Of a stretch of 64,000 nucleotides of DNA, positions 8,367-16,941 are shown piece by piece (position 1 is the stretch's first letter; each line of letters starts with the position of its first letter). The notes beneath the pieces were generated by a model. It was not told the DNA's origin. It worked only from the letters and a program-made list of their open reading frames with translations, and searched no databases. The translations under genes were made by a program, and so were the position numbers. Origin of the DNA: Rhizonema sp. PD37 (GTDB lineage: Bacteria > Cyanobacteriota > Cyanobacteriia > Cyanobacteriales > Nostocaceae); the NCBI GenBank assembly GCA_029379215.1, contig JAQYWO010000006.1, positions 1-64,000 of the forward strand, in the 5' to 3' direction.

Positions 8367-9014
8367 CTACCTACTACTTACTCCCTTTTCATATGCACTA
8401 TGGGCTGTCTTGCCGTTCTTACCATTTCCGTTGGTATGAGCGTTGGCGTTACGGGGTTGAATGACACCAAAACCACCGTGGTTGCGTTCGTAAATGACGT
8501 TAATCTCGTCTGTTTCAGAATTTCGGAACATATAAAAGTCGTGTCCCACCAATTGCAATTGCTCTAAAGCTTCTACAGCAGTCATAGGTGACATCGCAAA
8601 ATATTTGGTGCGAACGACTTCGCTAGGTAGTTCGGGTGTGCGATCGCCAATTAAATCTGTGACTACCGCATCTGTTGATAGTTCATCGACAGTTGTTTGT
8701 CCTTGAGTTTTCCGATCTTGACGCCTTTCTTTGTATTTACGCAGTTGACGGGCAATTTTGTCGGCAACCAAATCTATGCTCGCATATAGGCTCTCGCTGC
8801 TCTCCTCGGCACGAATGACGTTACCGTTAGCATAAATCGTCACTTCAGCCGCTTGTCTCGGATTAATTCGGGGATTGCGAGCTACGCTAAGATGGACATC
8901 CACTTCATTTGTGATGTTCTGAAAATGACTTACCGCCTTCTCGATTTTTTGATGGACGTATTCGCGGATGCTATCAGTGATTTCAATATTTTTGCCGTGG
9001 ATGACAAGTTCCAT
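8367..9014 (-). CDS. hpf: Long-form ribosome hibernation factor (LrtA/HPF)
   Basis: A 215-residue protein. The N-terminal sigma-54-modulation/S30AE domain is at ~1-100 ([40 protein letters not shown]). A linker and the C-terminal dimerisation domain follow at ~130-190 ([40 protein letters not shown]). Long HPFs pair 70S ribosomes into inactive 100S dimers; the cyanobacterial form, LrtA, is known as a light-repressed protein. The gaga/ggag-type RBS is just upstream of ATG 9014. The 255-base gap to lipB may include a long leader, as known for lrtA. Confidence 0.93.
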   Translation of the reverse strand: MELVIHGKNIEITDSIREYVHQKIEKAVSHFQNITNEVDVHLSVARNPRINPRQAAEVTIYANGNVIRAEESSESLYASIDLVADKIARQLRKYKERRQDRKTQGQTTVDELSTDAVVTDLIGDRTPELPSEVVRTKYFAMSPMTAVEALEQLQLVGHDFYMFRNSETDEINVIYERNHGGFGVIQPRNANAHTNGNGKNGKTAHSAYEKGVSSR

Positions 9015-9269
9015 GTAAACTCTCCCGCTTAATGTTTGTTGATGTGAATTTGATTTTTGATTATTTGTTGTTAATTCTCTTGGCTTGATGATTGTTGCAG
9101 AGAATTCCTCCTAATACTCTTGAGGTGATTTATTCAAACTAACACTTTGTTTTTTGTAAAACCAGTTCCCTTGACTTTCCTTTAGAATCCTTTGCATACC
9201 TTGACATTTTTTTGCTTATAAGAGTGATTTTAAATACATTATTAACACCTGGAATAGTTGTTTTTTTAG
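9015..9269. promoter_or_regulatory. Divergent hpf/lipB promoter region
   Basis: The space between the divergently transcribed hpf (minus) and lipB (plus) must contain both promoters. It is AT-rich. LrtA genes are known to have long leaders, but I see no specific riboswitch or perfect hairpin here. Confidence 0.4.
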
Positions 9270-9959
9270 ATGAACTATAGTAGTAATTTGTACAACCATA
9301 AAGGTTTGCTATATAACCAAGGAGTGATGCCTTACTTAGATGCTTTGATGTGGCAGCGATCGCTTCAGACAGAGCGCATGAATAACTCCAACTTAGACGA
9401 CGTGTTAATCTTACTAGAGCATCCACCAGTGTACACTTGGTCAAAAGAACGCAGTCTAGAATTTATCAAGTTTGATCTTGCTCAGAGTGAGTATGAGGTA
9501 CATAAAGTTGAGCGAGGCGGCGAAGTTACTTATCACTGTCCTGGTCAACTTGTAGGGTATCCTATTTTGAATCTGCAAAATTATTGCAAAGATCTCCATT
9601 GGTATTTACGACAACTTGAATCAGTGTTAATTCGTGTACTAGCAGTCTACGGGTTGCACGGAGAGCGCATTCCCTCTTTGACAGGTGTTTGGCTCGAGGG
9701 GCGTAAAGTTGCCGCAGTAGGCATCAAAGTCAGTCATTGGGTTACCATGCACGGCTTTGCGTTAAACGTTTGTCCAGATATGACAGGGTTTGGGCGGATT
9801 ATACCCTGCGGTATTTCCGATAAACCTGTAGGCAGTTTAGCTGAATGGATTCCTAGCATCACCTGTGAGGAGATTCGCCCTCATGTTGTACAGTCTTTTT
9901 CCGAAGTCTTTGAGATCGAATTAGTTGAATCTGAATCTCCGTATCATAAAAAATACTAA
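9270..9959 (+). CDS. lipB: Octanoyl-[ACP]:protein N-octanoyltransferase
   Basis: LipB moves octanoate from acyl carrier protein to lipoyl domains, the first step of lipoate assembly. The 229 residues contain the family signature [19 protein letters not shown] (83-100), the catalytic lysine in AAVGIKVS (K153) and the nucleophilic cysteine in [13 protein letters not shown] (C180). The usual TLG motif near residue 55 reads TWSKE, a mild oddity. It starts at ATG 9270 and is divergent from hpf. Confidence 0.93.
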   Translation: MNYSSNLYNHKGLLYNQGVMPYLDALMWQRSLQTERMNNSNLDDVLILLEHPPVYTWSKERSLEFIKFDLAQSEYEVHKVERGGEVTYHCPGQLVGYPILNLQNYCKDLHWYLRQLESVLIRVLAVYGLHGERIPSLTGVWLEGRKVAAVGIKVSHWVTMHGFALNVCPDMTGFGRIIPCGISDKPVGSLAEWIPSITCEEIRPHVVQSFSEVFEIELVESESPYHKKY

Positions 9960-10057
9960 CTTCTAATTACTTCTAATTACGAATTATCATCATCCTTCTT
10001 CGGTAGAATATTTCCTGAGCAACTGGATATAGTGCGTAATCTAATATATATATAATT

Positions 10058-10303
10058 GTGACGATTAATCTTTCGCAAAAGTCAACTGAAACCAGGCGTG
10101 TGAATTCCTTGGCAAATCCGGATTTATATGCACCATCGTTAATACCCTTGAGAGAACGTGACTGGAAAGCCTTAGTAGAACTGTTTGATCGCAGCGATTA
10201 CGATGAAATTGAAGCCGACATCGACAGAAAACTACAATTGATAGTACCTGAACCACCTTGGGGAGAAGACGATCCGTTTGATTTCTTGCGAGAATACCTT
10301 TAA
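10058..10303 (+). CDS. Small conserved-type cyanobacterial protein, unknown
   Basis: An 81-residue soluble acidic protein starting with GTG 10058 (MTINLSQKSTETRRVNSLAN). It contains LIPLRERDWKALVELFDRSD and ends PWGEDDPFDFLREYL. No domain is recognised. The balanced composition and absence of low-complexity sequence suggest a real gene. It faces convergently towards the bgtA stop 43 bases away. The start lies after an AT-rich taatatatatat stretch and has no obvious Shine-Dalgarno. Confidence 0.6.
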   Translation: MTINLSQKSTETRRVNSLANPDLYAPSLIPLRERDWKALVELFDRSDYDEIEADIDRKLQLIVPEPPWGEDDPFDFLREYL

Positions 10304-10345
10304 ACAGATTACCGAATGCAATTTCTTCTCCCGCTCTTCTTTTCC

Positions 10346-11122
10346 TCAGCACTCATTACTCAGCACTGATGAGGGATTGAGGCGACTGAGGAAAGCACGT
10401 AGGCGATCGCTTTGAGGATGAGATAGAACTTCACGGGCAGAACCTTGTTCTTCCACAACACCCTTATCTAAAAATATGACACGATGGGCGACTTCACGAG
10501 CAAATTGCATTTCATGGGTAACAACCACCATCGTCATGCCCTCGGCTGCTAGTTGCTGCATGACTTGTAACACTTCACCAACAAGTTCCGGATCTAGAGC
10601 ACTGGTAGGTTCATCAAAGAGCATAATTTGAGGGTTCATACACAAACTCCGGGCAATAGCGACTCGTTGCTTTTGCCCACCTGAAAGTTGTTCGGGATAA
10701 GCAGATGCTTTGTCAAAGAGTCCCACTTTTTCCAGATACAATCCAGCTAATTGCGTACTTTCTTTGAGGGATTTTCCCAAAACCTTACGCGGAGCAAGTG
10801 TTAAATTTTCCAACACACTGAGATGGGGAAATAAGTTAAACTGCTGGAAAACCATGCCGACTTGCGTTCGTAGCTGCCGCAGTTGCTTATTGTTGAAACT
10901 AGGTTGCGATAAATCAAGATCGTTTACGACTAAACGTCCACCATTAATAGTTTCTAAGCGGTTGAAACAACGGAGTAGAGTGCTTTTGCCACAACCAGAA
11001 GAACCAATAACTGCAATAACTTCTCCCCGATGAACTTCGCCAGTGATTCCTTTAAGGACTTTTAAGGAACCAAAGTCTTTTTCCAGATTTTCAAAAAAAA
11101 TGACAGAGTGAGAAGTGTTCAT
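10346..11122 (-). CDS. bgtA: Polar amino acid ABC transporter ATPase (BgtA/GlnQ type)
   Basis: An ATPase of about 258 residues from the ATG at 11122 (MNTSHSV); an upstream ATG at 11146 would add eight residues. It has Walker [11 protein letters not shown]-loop [14 protein letters not shown], signature [15 protein letters not shown], Walker [16 protein letters not shown] and H-loop VVTHEMQFA. It hydrolyses ATP to drive uptake of amino acids through the partner permease. The divergent neighbour encodes a fused binding-protein/permease of the BgtB type, so together they can form a complete basic-amino-acid or glutamine importer. The symbol is by homology and context. Confidence 0.85.
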   Translation of the reverse strand: MNTSHSVIFFENLEKDFGSLKVLKGITGEVHRGEVIAVIGSSGCGKSTLLRCFNRLETINGGRLVVNDLDLSQPSFNNKQLRQLRTQVGMVFQQFNLFPHLSVLENLTLAPRKVLGKSLKESTQLAGLYLEKVGLFDKASAYPEQLSGGQKQRVAIARSLCMNPQIMLFDEPTSALDPELVGEVLQVMQQLAAEGMTMVVVTHEMQFAREVAHRVIFLDKGVVEEQGSAREVLSHPQSDRLRAFLSRLNPSSVLSNEC

Positions 11123-11207
11123 TTGTGGTATTGGGATCGATTGCACTACAGTTGATTTTAACGAACTACACTACTGTGCGGAAGATACTTAGCATTGGAG
11201 GAAAAGT
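11123..11207. promoter_or_regulatory. Divergent bgtA/bgtB promoter
   Basis: An 85-base gap separates the two start codons, so both promoters must overlap here and the two transporter halves are likely co-regulated. A ggagg RBS for bgtB is at about 11198-11202. Confidence 0.5.
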
Positions 11208-12731
11208 ATGGGGAGATTTAGGTTTGGAAGTTGGTGGCGCTCTGTTTTGGTTGTAGGATTTTGTTGTCTGCTGCTTAATAGTTGTAGTTCAGATAACCAT
11301 GTAAGTGGTACAGGAAAAACGTTGAAGGTAGCCACTGAACCTGCTTTTCCACCTTTTGAGTTTCAAGGGCAAGGTGGTGAGTTGCAAGGCTTTTCGATTG
11401 ATTTAATGAGAGCGATCGCAACTGCGGCTAATTTTCAAGTTGATTTTCAAAGTATACCTTTTGACGGTATGATTCCAGCATTGCAAGCAAAAACAATGGA
11501 TGCTGCGATTAGTTCGATTACAATCACCGAAGCACGAGCTAAAAGCGTTTCCTTCTCGCGCCCTTATTTTAAATCGGGGTTGGCGATCGCTATCCGCCAA
11601 AATAATCAAGATATTACTAGCTTTGATAGTCTAAAAAATAAAAAAATTGCAGTACAACTTGGTACAACAGGTGCGATAAAAGCTAAGAGTATTCCCGGAG
11701 TCCAAATCCGCAGCTTTGACTCTGCTCCTTTAGCGTTACAGGAATTGCTCAACGGTAATGTAGATGCTGTGATTAATGATGCTCCCGTTACTATATACGC
11801 AATAAACACGGGTAATCTCAACGGAATTAAAGTGGTTCAGCAACTGCTTACAGAAGAATATTATGGCATTCCCACTGCAAAAAATTCACCTAATTTAGAG
11901 CTGATAAATCTTGGCTTGACTAAGGTGTTAAAAAATGGCATCTATACTCAAATTTACCAAAAATGGTTCAAGGCAACACCTCCAGCATTACCAGACAAAG
12001 CACCATTTCAGAAAGAATCTACCCAAACTGGTAGTACAATCTCCACCTCAATTAGTGTCATTTTACAGGCACTTCCCTTCCTCCTACAAGGAGCATTAGT
12101 CACACTTGAAATCACAGCATTTTCTATTGTTCTTGGTTTGATTGGAGGTTCGCTACTGGGAATTATACGTCTTTCCGATATCACCTTAGTGCGTTGGCTA
12201 GCAAGAGCGTATGTAGATTTTTTTCGAGGTACGCCTTTGCTTGTGCAAATTTTCATGATTTACTTTGGCATCCCTGCCGTCATTCAAGAACTTGGTTTTA
12301 CCTTCTCATTTGATCGCCTGAGTGCTGCAGTCATTGCTTTAAGTTTGAATAGCGCTGCTTACATTGCAGAAATTGTCCGTGCTGGTATTCAATCTATTGA
12401 ACTTGGGCAAGCGGAAGCTTCACAATCACTCGGTTTCAGTTCCGTACAAACGATGCGCTATGTAATTTTTCCCCAAGCTTTGCGGCGAATGTTACCACCA
12501 CTCGGGAATGAATTTATCAGTATGCTAAAAGATACTAGCTTAGTTGCGATTATTGGGTTTGAAGAATTGTTCCGCAAAGGGCAGTTGATTGTTGCTGAAA
12601 ACTACCGAGCTTTCCAGATTTATCTCGCTGTGGCTCTCGTTTACTTATGCTTAACACTCCTGTCTTCACAAGCATTTAGTTGGTTGGAGACACAGATGAA
12701 TCCCATCAAGCGCCGCAAACCAAAGGTGTGA
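11208..12731 (+). CDS. bgtB: Fused substrate-binding protein and permease of amino acid ABC transporter (BgtB type)
   Basis: A 507-residue fusion. Residues 1-26 form a lipoprotein-like signal with lipobox LLNSC (C26). Residues ~36-255 are a type-3 periplasmic binding domain (LKVATEPAFPPFEFQG, FDGMIPALQAKTMDAAISSI). Residues ~275-500 are a HisM/GlnP-like permease with about five helices and the EAA loop (GQAEASQSLGFSSVQTMRYV). This arrangement is known in BgtB of cyanobacteria, which transports basic amino acids and glutamine with BgtA. RBS ggagg precedes ATG 11208. The binding domain faces the periplasm. If the lipobox is cleaved, anchoring would be redundant with the permease. Confidence 0.9.
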   Translation: MGRFRFGSWWRSVLVVGFCCLLLNSCSSDNHVSGTGKTLKVATEPAFPPFEFQGQGGELQGFSIDLMRAIATAANFQVDFQSIPFDGMIPALQAKTMDAAISSITITEARAKSVSFSRPYFKSGLAIAIRQNNQDITSFDSLKNKKIAVQLGTTGAIKAKSIPGVQIRSFDSAPLALQELLNGNVDAVINDAPVTIYAINTGNLNGIKVVQQLLTEEYYGIPTAKNSPNLELINLGLTKVLKNGIYTQIYQKWFKATPPALPDKAPFQKESTQTGSTISTSISVILQALPFLLQGALVTLEITAFSIVLGLIGGSLLGIIRLSDITLVRWLARAYVDFFRGTPLLVQIFMIYFGIPAVIQELGFTFSFDRLSAAVIALSLNSAAYIAEIVRAGIQSIELGQAEASQSLGFSSVQTMRYVIFPQALRRMLPPLGNEFISMLKDTSLVAIIGFEELFRKGQLIVAENYRAFQIYLAVALVYLCLTLLSSQAFSWLETQMNPIKRRKPKV

Positions 12732-12748
12732 TCATTATAGTTCAGGCT

Positions 12749-13344
12749 ATGCCCAAGAAAATTAGAGAACTGAAAAGTTTGCTACTACAGGCAGGATTTA
12801 CATATCAACCCGCTAAAAGTAGTCACAATATTGTTAAGGCGGAAGCCCACGAGTAAAAGGGTGACTAAATCACCATTTTATGTCCTTCACATTGCCCACG
12901 CAGATAAACTTGCAGCGCGTGTCATACGACAGCGTGCTATTGAAAGTAAGGAGTTAAGCATACTCGTGATGCCTAAACTCAGAAAGGTACGGCAGGACTT
13001 GTGGGAACCAAGATAGCTAAGTCTGTTTGAAACGCCCACCTCTGAATCGACAGAGGGTAAAAGGAGAAAATATTGCGCCGCACGCGGCAAACGTAATATG
13101 CCTGGGAACCCGCCACACCAGCAATGCCTGGATCTATGGGATAACGCGGATTTGGCTTAATTCGCGTGAATGCCACCCTTAGAAAGGGTGGGTGCGTCAA
13201 AGTAAATGGATTCATCCAAAATTGCCCAAAGCCATCATTATTGCTGGTAAGGATGGAAGTGATGCCAAACTTTATATAGAAAAGCAAGTCAATTACGCAC
13301 TTGAACAGCTTAAGGAAATCGAAGACAAGGAGTCAGATGCATGA
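12749..13344 (+). pseudogene. hicA: hicA toxin gene interrupted by a ~374-bp insert
   Basis: Codons 1-26 (MPKKIRELKSLLLQAGFTYQ, PAKSSH) are a HicA start with the catalytic-site GxSH region reading KSSH. The frame is broken after CAC 12824-12826. It resumes in the same frame at AAA 13204 with KWIHPKLPKAIIIAGKDGSD and ends TGA 13342-13344, overlapping hicB by ATGA. HicA is an mRNA interferase; the catalytic His is just at the junction. Removing 12827-13200 would restore a normal ~75-residue HicA. The toxin should be inactive as it stands. Confidence 0.85.
12827..13200 (+). mobile_element. Short insert in hicA, probable TnpB-derived IS200/IS605 stub
   Basis: Its limits are set by the hicA reading frame. 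An open frame inside (12831-13016) contains HADKLAARVIRQRA, which resembles the C-terminal ADxxAAxxIxxR segment of TnpB proteins. The remaining ~180 bases are non-coding and hairpin-rich: cctctgaatcgacagagg near 13041, gccgcacgcggc near 13077, gccacccttagaaagggtgg near 13173-13192. That pattern fits the 3-prime omega-RNA/right end of an IS200/IS605-family element. No transposase is present, so it is a deletion derivative. The TnpB assignment is a pattern judgement and could be wrong. Confidence 0.5.
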
Positions 13345-13595
13345 AATATACAATTATGATTCAATGGTCAGATGAAGACCAATGCTATGTGGTTTCACTT
13401 CCCGAATTTACTGATATAATGCAGCCTTGCACTTACGGAGAAACTTACGAAGAAGCACTCAAAAATGCACGAGAGGTATTATAACTCTTAATCGACACAG
13501 CTTTGAAAAATGGTGAAACCTTGCCAGAACCTAAAACATTAGAACAATCATTCCAATCGCCTTTAACAGATCATCGATTGACGCAGCGGAGGTGA
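13341..13595 (+). pseudogene. hicB: hicB antitoxin with nonsense codon
   Basis: The 84-codon frame starts MKYTIMIQWSDEDQCYVVSL, continues with PEFTDIMQPCTYGETYEEAL, and is a normal HicB partial RNase H fold. Codon 48 is TAA (13482-13484) where homologous sequence would have a sense codon (REVL-*-LLIDTALKNGETLPEP). The frame otherwise runs intact to TGA 13593. A G-to-T change of GAA would create the stop. HicB binds and neutralises HicA and represses the operon. Loss of both suggests neutral decay after hicA was inactivated. Confidence 0.85.
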
Positions 13596-13614
13596 TTATT
13601 TCATTTAACATACT

Positions 13615-13646
13615 CCCCTCCGTTTCTTTCTCCTGGAGGGGATTTT
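13615..13646 (+). terminator. Intrinsic terminator after hicB
   Basis: Stem cccctcc (13615-13621) pairs with ggagggg (13635-13641), loop of 13 bases, followed by attttatt. It lies 20 bases past the hicB stop. Confidence 0.65.
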
Positions 13647-14050
13647 ATTGCTTAATTGGTTATGTGCGATCGCCAATCAGCATCCACTTGCAACTTGGGT
13701 TACTAAGCTTTAGTGTTTACATTTTGTGAGAACATTCCTAAAAATGACCAAATCATTTTACTGAAGTTTAGACTAAAAGCAGGCGATCGCACTCTTATAT
13801 AACGCAGAAAGCGTCATCCAGTATCTTGTCGTTTTGAAAATTTTATATGTATCCTTACGAATACAATAATTTTTATTTTTTACTACATTTTTTGAGTAAT
13901 GTTGTTGCTTTACTGTTATATTTTTCGCTCTTTATTAACCTTTTACAGGTTTATTCGGTTAGGTGCAAGATATGAGTTACAGCTTTTCGCACGATCTGAT
14001 TGGCATAATCTCATTTTTTATCACCCGTTGACACACATTATAAACATCAA
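13647..14050. other. Intergenic, no gene seen
   Basis: The sequence is AT-rich with two HIP1 sites (near 13668 and 13783). Short frames are not protein-like. No strong hairpin was found beyond the hicB terminator. Confidence 0.5.
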
Positions 14051-15046
14051 TCACTCAACAGAGGCAATACTCAGGACGATTTTGCCAAAGTTGCTGTTGT
14101 TTTCCATGTAGCTATGAGCCTCAATAACGTCCTTCAATTTAAAGCTACGGTCAATCAATGGTTTTAACCTACCATCTACAAAAAAGGGCAATATTTGCTT
14201 GGAAAATTTTTGCGTCAGTGTCATTTTTTGCTCGATAGAACGGTTACGTAAGCTTGTTCCCTGCAACCGTAGCAGCTTACTCAGCAATTTTTGTAGATTA
14301 ATTTGAGGAGTAGCACCACTGAGCGTTGCAATTTGCACAATTTTACCAGACACTGCTGCCGCATTCAAGTTTTTCTCTAGGTAATCTGCCCCAATAGTGT
14401 CGAGAATAATATCGACTCCCTTCGATGCAGTTGCGTCGATCACAACTTGGTCAAATTCCTCAGCAGTTGTATTAATCGCTCGATTTGCACCCAATGCTCG
14501 GCATTTTTCTAGTTTCCAGTCACTGCGCCCGGTTGTCAAAACCATACTGGCTCCCATCACCAGGGCTAGTTGTATGGCTGCGGTTCCTACACCGGAAGCA
14601 CCTGCATGAACTAACACTGTGTCACCTGCTTGAAAGTCTGCTTTATCAATCAAGGCATCGTAGGCGGTGAAGAACACCTCTGGAATTGCTGCTGCTTGTT
14701 CAAAAGTAAGGTTAGGCGGAATGGGCATCAGCATTTGCTCGTGGATGAGAACTTGTTCGGCGTATGCACCAGCACTAACTAATCCAAACACACGATCGCC
14801 TAAGTGCCAATTGCTAACTTCTGCTCCTAATTTGTCTACGACTCCGGCAAATTCCAAGCCGAGAATTTCGTATTTAGATGGGGTTGGTGGTGGAAATTTG
14901 CCCTTGCGCTGTGCGATATCAGCTCGATTCAAGGCTGATGCGTGCACTTTCACCCGAATCTCTCCCCGACTCGGTTCTAAATTGGCAATTTCTTTTAGCT
15001 GCAAGACTTCAGGACCACCATGTTCTTCGACCACAACTGCCCACAT
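14051..15046 (-). CDS. NAD(P)H-quinone oxidoreductase, zinc-free MDR family (PIG3-like)
   Basis: A 331-residue medium-chain reductase. The GroES-like N-terminus (MWAVVVEEHGGPEVLQLKEI, HASALNRADIAQRKGKFPPP) and the Rossmann motif VLVHAGASGVGTAAIQLALV at about 140-160 fit the quinone oxidoreductase subfamily related to human PIG3. Zinc-ligand cysteines are absent, as expected. It probably reduces quinones or enals with NADPH in the cytoplasm. It stands alone, with divergent or unrelated neighbours. The exact substrate is unknown. Confidence 0.88.
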   Translation of the reverse strand: MWAVVVEEHGGPEVLQLKEIANLEPSRGEIRVKVHASALNRADIAQRKGKFPPPTPSKYEILGLEFAGVVDKLGAEVSNWHLGDRVFGLVSAGAYAEQVLIHEQMLMPIPPNLTFEQAAAIPEVFFTAYDALIDKADFQAGDTVLVHAGASGVGTAAIQLALVMGASMVLTTGRSDWKLEKCRALGANRAINTTAEEFDQVVIDATASKGVDIILDTIGADYLEKNLNAAAVSGKIVQIATLSGATPQINLQKLLSKLLRLQGTSLRNRSIEQKMTLTQKFSKQILPFFVDGRLKPLIDRSFKLKDVIEAHSYMENNSNFGKIVLSIASVE

Positions 15047-15310
15047 AAGCTTTTGTCAATAATGATTGGACTTTGAACTTCAAGAACACTAACTTGCTAT
15101 CTAGAGTTTAGACTAGAATAGTTGGGATTACAACGAGGGAGTCAGCGAGATTCGCATGGTATCCTAACTTACACATTTTATAAGCCTTATATAGCAAAGC
15201 TTTTAGCCCTTCTTTTAAAAAGGTACAAGTTTCATTGGGAGCATCACTATTTGGAAAAAATAAAATAATCCAGATTATTTGCGAGTATTCATCGCGAATA
15301 ATCTAGGGAT

Positions 15311-15502
15311 TCAATCTTGTGCTTCTTCTGGCTCTTGCTCAGATCCAGAATTCATGTCTAGTAGACAATCATCAAGGGTATGAATTATTCTCTGTATTTC
15401 ATCCCAAACATAACGTCTAAAAACGGACATAACAACATCAATATGTTCAGTAGTACCAGCTTTGCCCAAATGCTTATATTTGCTCAGTTTGTCTGATGTC
15501 AC
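15311..15502 (-). CDS. Small hypothetical protein
   Basis: A 63-residue frame from GTG 15502, MTSDKLSKYKHLGKAGTTEH to an acidic tail EQEPEEAQD. The middle (FRRYVWDEIQRIIHTLDDCL) is amphipathic helix. No family is recognised. It lies just downstream of an antitoxin remnant read in the same direction, so it may be part of the same decayed unit. No clear Shine-Dalgarno. It could be spurious. Confidence 0.4.
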   Translation of the reverse strand: MTSDKLSKYKHLGKAGTTEHIDVVMSVFRRYVWDEIQRIIHTLDDCLLDMNSGSEQEPEEAQD

Positions 15503-15588
15503 GCATTGGAAGTATGGAATTTGCAGTTGTAATTTTTAATAATAATATTTCTTCACTTTTATAAGTATTATTTTCCCCTCGCTTACCT

Positions 15589-15699
15589 TTAGTCTAAACT
15601 CCAGTTTGTCAGCAAAACAGGCTCAACAGTAGCTTGGTTGAAAACTTCGCTGTGGGTATTTTGGATTTCAGTGACAGAAAAACTCTGAATTTTCCCCAT
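15589..15699 (-). pseudogene. Phd/YefM-type antitoxin remnant
   Basis: ATG 15699 opens MGKIQSFSVTEIQNTHSEVF, then NQATVEPVLLTN, which matches the N-terminal DNA-binding part of Phd/YefM antitoxins (usual wording: SxSExRxxxxxxxxxA..EPVxLTNxG/SxPsxVI). The frame then becomes WSLD and stops at TAA 15589. About 50 C-terminal residues and any toxin gene are missing. Confidence 0.6.
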
Positions 15700-15837
15700 C
15701 CCAATAACTTTTAACTATATTTTACAGTGCGATGCAAAGCAGGGGCGATGCAGGACAATCAGCCAATATGAATACCAGAAGCAAAAATAATTATTAATAT
15801 AAGAAATGTAAACTCCTCACACTCACCGGGAATCTCC

Positions 15838-16596
15838 ATGAACTTATTGACTTACGTCATGCACCTAGCAGGTTCTGGTGCGATTGCGTATTACTCAGCA
15901 GCACAAATCCGCGATCCTAAAACTCGCCCTAATGTTCTTGCGGGGTTCCAGCTGGCAGAATCCGGTTCCGTTCCTTTTCTACAAACGCTCTCGGATCGCG
16001 CAGCGGCAGAAGGCGACACTTGGCTGGCAGAAAAACTGGCAAAACACGCTGAAGATGAAAAAAGGCATGGTCAAATTTTTGCCCACGCCTTAAAACAGCT
16101 AGATAAAAAAGTCATAGACTTCAAAAGTTCAAAGGAAACCACAAAGGAAACCACAAAAGAAAGTAAATCCCAAGAAGGACGCAGTCCCTTTTTTGCCGCT
16201 TACTTTAAAGGTTATTCCCCAGAACAGCTAAAACCTGCTGTGACTGCCTGGGATGTCTTTATGCCCAGCACTTATATTTTGGAGTTAGATGCTAGTAAAG
16301 ACTTTGCCCGGATGGCGAATGTTTTACCTGAAAGCGATCCAACTGCTCGCAACCTCAAGTTGGGAATGTTAAACATTGCTAAAGATGAAACGGGGCATGC
16401 TGCATATCTTTATGAAGCAATGATGCGGCGGATGTCTGCAACTCAAGTGCAGAAACTCGTGGATGAGTGGCGCACTCGTAAAGTAGATGCTTTGATGGCA
16501 TTTGCAAGCAATATGTTGCAAAGCAAAAACAACAATGCTTCTTTAGTACAAGATGCTGCGCCTTCAGAAAGTGATTCGGAGTTAATGGCTGCCTAA
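15838..16596 (+). CDS. Ferritin-like diiron-domain protein, unknown role
   Basis: A 252-residue mostly helical protein. Two candidate metal-binding helices are visible: HAEDEKRHGQIFAHAL (residues ~76-91) and AKDETGHAAYLYEAM (~181-195), both with ExxH spacing. Further acidic helices, LAESGSVPFLQ and ILELDASKDF, supply the other ligands. This is the pattern of four-helix ferritin-like/rubrerythrin-type diiron proteins. A charged insert rich in KETTKE (residues ~99-113) separates the halves. Its role may be oxygenation or oxidative-stress protection, by inference. No partner gene is adjacent. Confidence 0.75.
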   Translation: MNLLTYVMHLAGSGAIAYYSAAQIRDPKTRPNVLAGFQLAESGSVPFLQTLSDRAAAEGDTWLAEKLAKHAEDEKRHGQIFAHALKQLDKKVIDFKSSKETTKETTKESKSQEGRSPFFAAYFKGYSPEQLKPAVTAWDVFMPSTYILELDASKDFARMANVLPESDPTARNLKLGMLNIAKDETGHAAYLYEAMMRRMSATQVQKLVDEWRTRKVDALMAFASNMLQSKNNNASLVQDAAPSESDSELMAA

Positions 16597-16941
16597 GTTA
16601 TCTCCCTGCTTTCAATCTAGAGACTATCATCCTCATATTTACTGCTATCTGGCGATCGCTCGAGGATAGCAGTTTAAAGACTTGGAAGTAGATTTTTGTC
16701 ACCGGCATGGGGTATTGGTGTGGCAAGAAGTCTGTCTCTTTTGAGTGCGATCGCTTTCTCATCCTCTTCCATTTCCAACAGACGCAGAGTGTTGTTTTTT
16801 ACTCGACCTTGAACAAATACGTCCTATTGCACTTAGTCATGTAATTGACATTCAAATTTACAGGTGCAAGATATAAGGAGACAGATTATTTACACCATGA
16901 GTCCTACTCCCATTCCTCCTTAATTTTGAATTGTTAAGCAC
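16597..16941. other. Intergenic, no gene seen
   Basis: It contains HIP1 sites and an imperfect hairpin around ctgctatctggcgatcgctcgaggatagcag (16643-16673) that may terminate the ferritin-like gene. Otherwise nothing was recognised. Confidence 0.5.

Noticed and set aside
8172..8567. Plus-strand frame over the end of hpf
   Set aside because: It crosses direct repeats and antisense hpf; no protein character.
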